From the NCBI RefSeq assembly GCF_036320965.1, contig NC_092276.1, forward strand, positions 6,422,782 through 6,486,781: a stretch of DNA of 64,000 bases. The letters run 5' to 3'. This stretch comes from Panulirus ornatus (Eukaryota > Arthropoda > Malacostraca > Decapoda > Palinuridae). The translations under genes were made by a program, and so were the position numbers. Of the stretch, positions 50,125 to 59,400 are shown piece by piece (positions within the stretch are counted from its first letter, which is position 1; every line of letters starts with the position of its first letter). Below the pieces are notes generated by a model. It did not search any database and was not told where the DNA came from. It saw nothing but the letters and a program-made list of their open reading frames with translations.

Positions 50125-50445
50125 TCAGAGTTTTGACTTTAGTTTGCCCATTAGTTTTTCTAGTTTCATGGCTTTACCCATATCTCCTGAAATTTTCATC
50201 TTGCCTGTCATGAATGCTGTGGTTGGTTTGAGGGAGCCTGAAAACATTTTAAAGAAGTTTTCGCTAGTCATTGCAAACTTGGCATCAGCAGCAAGAGGAG
50301 GGTCTCCACGCCCACAAGAACCAGAACCATTCTTCAAATCTAAGAACCACTTGCCTGGTTCATCACCACCCACATCAAATGAATATACAGCCTTGGTCTT
50401 GTCAACAAGCTCACTACTCAGGAAACTTTCGATATTGGCAAACAC
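50125..50445 (-). CDS. HSDL2: HSDL2 last coding exon (SCP2 domain)
   Basis: Begins after acceptor ttttcttgtag, phase 0, with VFANIESFLSSELVDK. Contains WFLDLKNGSGSCGRGDPPLA, MFSGSLKPTTAFMTGKMKI and the terminal KLKSKL before TGA. The SKL end fits peroxisomal import. Confidence 0.96.
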   Translation of the reverse strand: MFANIESFLSSELVDKTKAVYSFDVGGDEPGKWFLDLKNGSGSCGRGDPPLAADAKFAMTSENFFKMFSGSLKPTTAFMTGKMKISGDMGKAMKLEKLMGKLKSKL

Positions 50446-53400
50446 CTACAAGAAAATACAAATAGTATTAGGCAGACTTGCATTACCCTTACTACCATAC
50501 TGGCAATTTACGGCATGGATAAAGTCATATACATGGAAATTCATTTCAACACAACCAATAATCATCAGAATACACACTAGACCTGTATACTGTCAGCAAA
50601 CACACAATACAACATGCATTGAAATACAGGTAACAATATGATAAACATATTTTCAATATATCAATCCCTAAAACGCTAAAAATGCAAAAGAAATGAATTT
50701 TTTTTTTTAAAGGTTAATCACATATCTTACTGATGCAACGAGATACTTTCCAGGAAAGCATATTTCAGGCACATTAAAGTTAGCAAGTCTTATAAATTAA
50801 ACAATACACTTTCTGATGAAGTTAGTATGATCTGAAGGCAGCCACCGACCAGAAAGGTACTATTTCCTTAGCGAGATAAGTAAATGCAATGATTTTAGAG
50901 GAGATAAGTGTGCAACCTGTAAGAGGTGATGGGAGCAAGTCTTTAATCTTGAGTGAGAAGAAACCTTATCTATGTTTACTAAGTTATGGGGCACAAATAG
51001 GGTCATATCATCAAGCATGGCCCCTACACCAAAAATTTCTCCCTTCCTAACCAAATGTACATTAATAGGTTCATACAAGAAACTGTATAAAATTTCATAC
51101 CTGAGCAACCTGTCCTTCAGCTTTTGATGTGTCTTTGTCAGCAACTTTACCTTCAACAAATCTGGGAACAGCACCTAATTCTTTGGCTTGCTTTACAGCT
51201 GTGCTATCAAATTCATCCAAAAAGAAGTCAGGCATCAGGGGATAATCTGTGGGAAAATAGGCCATCATCAATTTGTGGCAAAAAACACACTTATAAATCA
51301 AGAGAGGTATGATAGCATTAAAGACCATGTAGGAAATAAGGGAGATGAGCAAATGAGAAAGGAATAAGGGGAAAATTATTTAAACTTTCATGTGTGTGAA
51401 TCAATATGACATTACCTATGGTGAGAAATTCTCCAAAATTAGCAAAAATCAGAGAGTGAACAACACAGAAATATGATATCAAAATGTATATCAATGAATT
51501 AAGAGGATTTAAATGAACATAACATGATAGTGAAGATAAAGGTAGTAGTTGGTAGGTAGCCACCGACTAGGGAGGTATATTACCAGTGATATCTGCCTGG
51601 GTATTGGGAGGGTTAGTGCAAGCTGTATAGTGAGCCAGCACTTCGCTGGATGTCAAGCTGCACTCTAACCCACATAGCTGTCTTTTCTTTGCTGCACTCC
51701 TCTAACCCACATATCTGTCTTTTCTTTGCTGCACTCCTCTAACCTACATAGCTGTCTTTTCTTTCTAACTCACCCTCACATGGACTACTAACATTGTTCA
51801 CAAACATAGTCTCTCCTTATCAAAAAAATAACACTTGACAACATCCAAGTCACACAACTCATTCTTCATAACTCTAGATATTTCCTGTGGTGAGTGCTAT
51901 GCACTAGCCCTGCCTTTTAGCAAAATGGCAGGAAAATAGATTATTATTTTTTTTTTCTTAATTTTCCAAAAGAAGGAACAGAGGAGGGGGCCAGGTGAGG
52001 ATATTCCCTCAAAGGCTCAGTTCTCTGTTCTTAACGCTACCTCGCTAACGTGGGAAATGGCGAATAGTTTGAAAGAAAAGAAAGAAAGTAGGTAGGAACA
52101 CTACACAAGAGCATTAGGTAGAAACATTAAGCAAAAGAAATAGGAACATTAGGTAGGAGATTTAGGTTGAAGTAAAAGGTTGGAATATCAGGCAGCACTA
52201 GTCAGTAAGAACATTACATAAGAGCCACTGAAAACAATGCACTAGAGTTGCCCTCTGCCAGTGGTCTGTTAAAGATGAGGTACTAAGGGTGACAAAGCTA
52301 AAAAGTGGCACTAGAGTTCACCAGTCATGGCCATCCACTCGAGGGAGTTCCTGAAGGGCACAGACTTCAGAGACATAAATACATTAATAGAAGAATGTTT
52401 CGGGCATTATTGCATGACAGCTAGAGACTGAGTGTGAACGAATGGGGCCTTTGTTGTCTTTTCCTAGCGCTACCTCGCACACGAGGGGGGAGGGGGATGG
52501 TATTCCACGTGTGGCGAGGTGGCGATGGGAATGAATAAAGGCAGACAGTGTGAATTGTGTGCATGTGTATATATGTATGTGTCTGTGTGTGTATATATAT
52601 GTGTACATTGGGAGGTGAGTTTGAATGGAGAAAAACTGGAGGAAGTGAAGTGTTTTAGATATCTGGGAGTGGATCTGGCAGCGGATGGAACCATGGAAGC
52701 GGAAGTGGATCATAGGGTGGGGGAGGGGGCGAAAATTCTGGGAGCCTTGAAGAATGTGTGGAAGGCAAGAACATTATCTCGGAAAGCAAAAATGGGTATG
52801 TTTGAAGGAATAGTGGTTCCAACAATGTTGTATGGTTGCGAGGCATGGACTATGGATAGAGTTGTGCGCAGGAGGATGGATGTGCTGGAAATGAGATGTT
52901 TGAGGACAATGTGTGGTGTGAGGTGGTTTGATCGAGTAAGTAACATAAGGGTAAGAGAGATGTGTGGAAATAAAAAGAGCGTGGTTGAGAGAGCAGAAGA
53001 GGGTGTTTTGAAATGGTTTGGTCACATGGAGAGAATGAGTGAGGAAAGATTGACCAAGAGGATATATGTGTCGGAGGTGGAGGGAACGAGGAGAAGAGGG
53101 AGACCAAATTGGAGGTGGAAAGATGGAGTGAAAAAGATTTTGTGTGATCGGGGCCTGAACATGCAGGAGGGTGAAAGGAGGGCAAAGAATAGAGTGAATT
53201 GGAGCGATGTGGTATACCGGGGTTGACGTGCTGTCAGTGGATTGAATCAAGGCATGTGTATGGGGGTGGGTTGGGCCATTTCTTTCGTCTGTTTCCTTGC
53301 GCTACCTCGCAAACACGGGAGACAGCAAAAAAAAAAAAACATTGAGATGTATAGGTATGTATATTTGCATGTGTGGACGTGTATGTATATACATGTGTAT

Positions 53401-56400
53401 GTGGGTGGGTTGGGCCATTTCTTTCGTCTGTTTCCTTGCGCTACCTCGCAAACGCGGGAGACAGCGAAAAAAAAAAAAGCAGAAGAATGCTTAAGAAATG
53501 GGCCCTCATAAGTGTCTAACTTCCTTCCTGTAGCCTTCTAATAGGCACTTAATTATTAATACAACTCAAGAACCCTCATCCAATGGTTCCCATTACTCCA
53601 AGGCTCAATAGCCCCTTTTACTCTGCATGGAAATTTTGTTTGTCAAGTAACACTAAAGTCTTCATTCATACCTCCATATTCACAAGAAAAATGACTCCAC
53701 TGCTCATGATAAAACATAAACCCAAATCTGCTAAATCTAAACCCAATATCTAACTCATAACATGGAGTGGTTACAGTACTTACTAGGATCAACAGCGTAT
53801 GGGTCAAAATTTGTGACCCCCTCAGCTTTCAGGACATCATCATCCACAGCAAAGTTTCCTGAATATGTCCTGGAGTCTTTGGTCAGTATGGCATAAGCAG
53901 CATCAGCCATGATTTCAGGTTTTCTGCACTGCTTATCAACTTCACTACCACCCAGCATCACCATGGCTGCAGTGATGATAGCTGAAGCATAAAGTTATGC
54001 AAATTCTTTCAGTAAATATGGTAATAAAATATCTGTAACAGGACATTAGTAAATACAAGTTCTCTCTGTAAAAATGGTAATAAAATATCTGTAAGAGGAC
54101 ATTTGATCTTACAAAAGAACACTATGTATCTCAAGAGAATGACAAATACAATTGCTAACATAATAGCAATGACTGATTTCTTAAGAGGACTTGGTACTAC
54201 AGTAAACTTCCATTCTATTGAACTAACAGGGGAAAAGGGTGGTCCATAGGAAGCCAGATTCTGTTATATCCCAAAAAGATTTTGAGAGGTTGGGGCCTGA
54301 ACATACAGGAAGGCAAGGGGCATGCAAGGAATAGAGTGAATTGGAAAGATGTGGTATACTGGGTTCGACATGCTGTCAATGGACTGAACCAGGGCATGTG
54401 AAACGTCAGGGGTAAACCATGGAAAGGTGTGTGGGGCCTGGATGTGGATAGGAAGCTGTTGTTTCGGTGCATTACACATGACAGCTGGAGACTGAGTGTG
54501 AACGAATGTGGCCTTTTTTGTTATTTCCTTGCACTACCTCGTTGAAGAAGAGGGTAGCAATGCTGTTTCCTGTGGGGCAGGGTAGCACTGGGAATGGATT
54601 AATGCAAGCAAGTATGAATATGTATATGTGTATATATGTATATGTCTGTGTGTGTGTATGTATACATATGTATTTGTGTATATGTTGATATTCATTTATT
54701 ATCTATCATACTTTGTCACTGTCTCCTGCGTTAGCAAGGTAGAGTAAGGAAACAGATGAAAGAATGGCCCAACCCAGCCACATACACATGTATATACATA
54801 CACGTCCACACACACATATACATACCTATACATTTCAACATATTACCACACATCTCTCTTACCCTTTCATTACTTACTCGATCAAACCACCTCACACCAC
54901 ATATTGTCCTCAAACATCTCATTTCCAACACATCAACCCTCCTTCCTCCGCACAACTCTATCTATAGCCCACGTCTCGCAATCATATAACACTGTTGAGA
55001 CGACTCTTCCTTCAAACATGCCCATTTTTGCTTTCCGAGATAATGTTCTCGCCTTCCACACATTTTTCAATGCTCCCAGAACTTTCACCCCCTCCCACAC
55101 CCTGTGACTCACTTCCACTTCCATGTTGATATGTATATATATATAAGAGTGAATCGGCCATTTTTGTCTGTTTCCTGGTGCTACCTTGCTGACGCGTTAA
55201 ACAGCAATTAAGTGTAATAAATAAAGAAATATCCCTGGGGATAGGGGATTAAGAATACTTCCCACGTATTCCCTGCGTGTTGTAGAAGGCGACTAAAAGG
55301 GGAGGGAGCGGGGGGCTGGAAATCCTCCCCTCTCGTTTTTTTTTTTTTATTTTCCAAAAGAAGGAACAGAGAATTGGGCCAGGTGAGGGTATTCCCTCAA
55401 AGGCCCAGTCCTCTGTTCTTAATGCTACCTTGCTAAAGCGGGAAATGGCGAATAGTTTGAAAAAAAAAAAAAATAAAGAAATAATATATTTCCATATCTA
55501 TCTTTATATCTTTCCTTTCCTGGGTAAACTGTGGCTTTTTTAAAAGATCTGCAATTTTTCACCTCCTATAAAGTGCTCGTCTTCCTCGCTCAAGCCTACA
55601 CCTCTCGTGCTTTATTCCTGCTGGTATATGTCTCTTGCATTTTTAGAGTACCAAAGTGGTCATGTCATTTACACATTCCTCCTCTGTTTCAGCACACAGC
55701 AGGGTTTCCCACATGTACTTCTCACAATTATTTTTAAAGCAAGTAAATGATCAACACATCTTTTACTACGCCTGACTCCACACTGTTCCTACCCAGTCAA
55801 ATGCATACCACCATTCTCTTAATCACCACTCTCCCATAGAGGGCACATTCAAAACACCTATACCTCTGTAGTTTGAATGCTCACTTCTGTCCCCCTTGCC
55901 TATATACAATGGCACTAGACATGGCAAGTGGTGCAGTGGAAAGAGAAGAGGTGGTGACAGCCTTGCATAAGCTGAAATACAGCAAAGGAGCTAGAGTGGA
56001 TGGAATTGCAGATGAACTGCTAGAGAAGGTGAGTGATTGTATTGCTGATGTATTGGCTAGGATTCACAATGAAGTATGTGTCATGGTGAGGTGTCTGAGG
56101 ACTGGTAAAACGTCTGTATAGTGAATATATCTCCATTCATTCCTGAGTAAACTATATCTTTTGCTAGAACAAGACACTGCATCAAAGCAGAAAATCATCA
56201 AAGATGATACCATATCTTATATTGTAGATTGAGATCTTCAAATAAAGCAGCTAGGAAAACTTGCAGCAAAAACACCTTTAAAAACTCTTACCAGTACGTG
56301 GCCATAGTGCATTACAGGCAATTCCTGCATCTCTAAATTCTTCTGCCATGCCTAATATACACATTGACATGCCATACTTGGCCATAGTGTATCCAACATG

Positions 56401-59400
56401 GTTCTTGAACCAGCGAGAATGCATGTTCAGAGGAGGAGAAATATTCAAAATATGGGGATTGGAACTCTTCATCAAGTGAGGAATACATAATTTCGATCTG
56501 GAAAAATAAGTACAAACAAAAGAGGTTGGTTACATGAGTCAACTCTGTTAAAGTGATAAAATAATAAAAGCATGTGGAAGTGTGCTCATTCATGTATCAC
56601 TTTAAAATACTTTACAGAGCATGGGTTGATGTGTATGCATGATCTGTGAGGCTGCATATACCTGTACTTGGAAGCTGATGTAATAAGAATAAATAAACAA
56701 AACAATAGGTTTGCATTCAGCAGCTAATAAATTTTCAATAAATAAAATGTGCAAGACAAATCTTCCAACAGTTACAATCCAAAGTGATGTGAGTAAAATC
56801 AGTTATTGAATTTTGGGTTGAAAAACTCAAGTTTCCATAATAAATCTGCAAAGTAAGAAACTAGATGAAAAAATGTTTGGGGCACAAAGACAATATAATA
56901 TAGAAGTAAACACATTTTCATTAACAAACTTTTCTAAAGAAAATTCTTTACAGCTATATGCCTTTTCAACTCTAGTTAAGGACCATCCCAAACAATAGAA
57001 CTCTGACTTCACTTGTACACATGAAATTCCTAGCTGTTAAATATAATGTACCAAACTAGAGCCTTCTATCCACAACCAAGCCACACAGATACCAATGTTT
57101 TAACTGGACTGCCTCAAATTCCCTGATTCAGCCCTCTGACATCATTTCATTCATCCAATCCATTGCCTTCCACTCACTTTCTAGAATGTTCTGACAGTAT
57201 AACAAAAAGCTTCCTTTATCTCAATTTTCCCATCTCCACCCCAATCTCCCCCTTATTTCTGCTTCTTCCACATTTGATACTTGGTCCACTTATTCTTTTT
57301 TTATACTCATCCTCTCCATATGCCTGAACAATTTCAGTACACCTTAGTCAGCCTTCTCATTAAGTCTGCACTTACTATCACAACTCTCTCTGGCACTAAG
57401 GCCTTACACAACCAACCTGCCCAATGCCACATACCCTCCAGCATTTCACTTCCAACACATCCACATTCCTCCTTTCTTATCTATTCAAGGCCAATGACTC
57501 ACTTCCTTACAACATTGCTGGGACAGCTATGCACTGACCTTTCCTTCCACACATTCAATGTACCAAGGACACTGACCTCCTCTTCCATCCTATGACTCAA
57601 ACAGCCCCACATGGATCCAGTCACTGCTTCCTCTAGGTCTTCCCCATTCAAACTCACATTAAAAGATTCTCTCAACTTCCTCCACTTATATACACTCCTA
57701 GACCATCACCAGCTTCTGGAATTTCTCTGTCAAGTCTGCCTACAGACCTGTATCATCTCACCAGCCAGTCCTTTTAGCCCACTCACATCCAGCAACTTAT
57801 TTTACACACCTATCAATTAGAAAATATATTTCCAATAGTAATTCCTCTTTTAGTACGAAGGCAAGCTTTTTCTCATTATCATTTACATGAGGGATCCATG
57901 CCTCCCAATTATACCCTCACTTATCGCACATGCCAACTTTACATTCTGATCATTTAGCACCAAGATTTGATCTTTTGCATCAAAACTGCCAAAACATTTG
58001 TTCATACTCTCCCCAAATGTACTCTTTTCTTCTTCACTCCTTTCTGTAACTGGTGCATACACACAAGCAATTGCCAGCCTCTCAAAGTCTACCTTCACAC
58101 AAACCCACATCAATCTTGAAGTTACATATCTGTTTTCTAACACCATCCCACAACATATTCATCAACAAGTAACACTCCTTCTTTCGCTAATGTTCCCAGA
58201 TGCTAATTCTTGAACACTCCTGAATCATTCTACTCCCTTCTCCTTTGTTCTACTAACAACCATGCACATTCAGGTATCACAAGCATGAGCCTCTGAGGTT
58301 AAATCGTTGTATGACCCCTGTTCTTGTTCTTAGAATGTGGTAATACTAAAGTCAAGGGTATCCAGGCCCTACTTCATGTCAGTCACCTCATGTGGTACAC
58401 AGGGAATACTGTACTAGGGTAGTATTCTAATCACCCTATCCCGAGGCAAACTAATATAATATGATTAAAAATAACCATTAATAATAATTTACTCACACTA
58501 GATATGTCCCTCTGGTGTTTATGTGATGCATGAGGTCATATCTTTTCATAGGAGTTTCCAAGGTTCCTGTAAGGGAGATGGCACTAGCATTGTTGACTAC
58601 AATATCAATGCCACCAAACTGCTCGACAGCACTGTTCACAGCTTCCTTTACAGATTCCTCATCGCGGACATCAACAACACAAGGAAGAGCTCGTCCTCCC
58701 ACCGACTCAACTGTAAAGGGTAAAAATATTTCTACAGCCAAATCCATTTAATAATTTTTTCCTTCTCAAACAATGCATTAAAACTGGGTCTCCAGGCACA
58801 GGTATATATCATAATTTCTAAAGCAAAGGGGAAAAAAAAAATCAAGCCAGGTTAAAAGTTCCCTCTGAGCTAATGAAAAGCATGTTCTCACCCTATGAAG
58901 TTTTATTCAGAGCCATTTATCCTTAGGCTTTAAGAGCTGACTCAAAATGCCACCATTATGCTTAATGCCTACAAAAAAAAAAAGTAACAACAGTACAGTA
59001 TAATGTGTCTTCAAAATGGTCTAAAAATTCAGCTTAACGTACTATAACTGATAACTGTCTATCCTATAATCAAGAGGTGCAAGTATCCATGAAATGTCAG
59101 CCAACTTCTCACCTCACTAAACAGTACAGTCTCTAACCTAAGCCTTGATATTTTCTTCCTTCCTAACACAGAGTTTGAGACAAATATTTTGTGCCACAGA
59201 TCTGTGGCATTGGTGTCATTCTAGTTGCCACTAAATCAAGCAAATTTGACATCTAATCTACTAGGTATACTTGCAATTTGGTGATTAGTGTCCCTTGGCT
59301 ATTCTATAAGCTCTGACGAATTTCTAGCAACTGGGCCAAAATACTTGCTCATCCCAACTCTCACTTGCCCTCTTATTCAACTCCAGCACCTTCCTCTTAA

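Noticed and set aside
50144..50641. 165-aa plus-strand frame over the last HSDL2 exon
   Set aside because: Antisense of the SCP2 exon; it crosses the exon boundary and has no recognisable domain.
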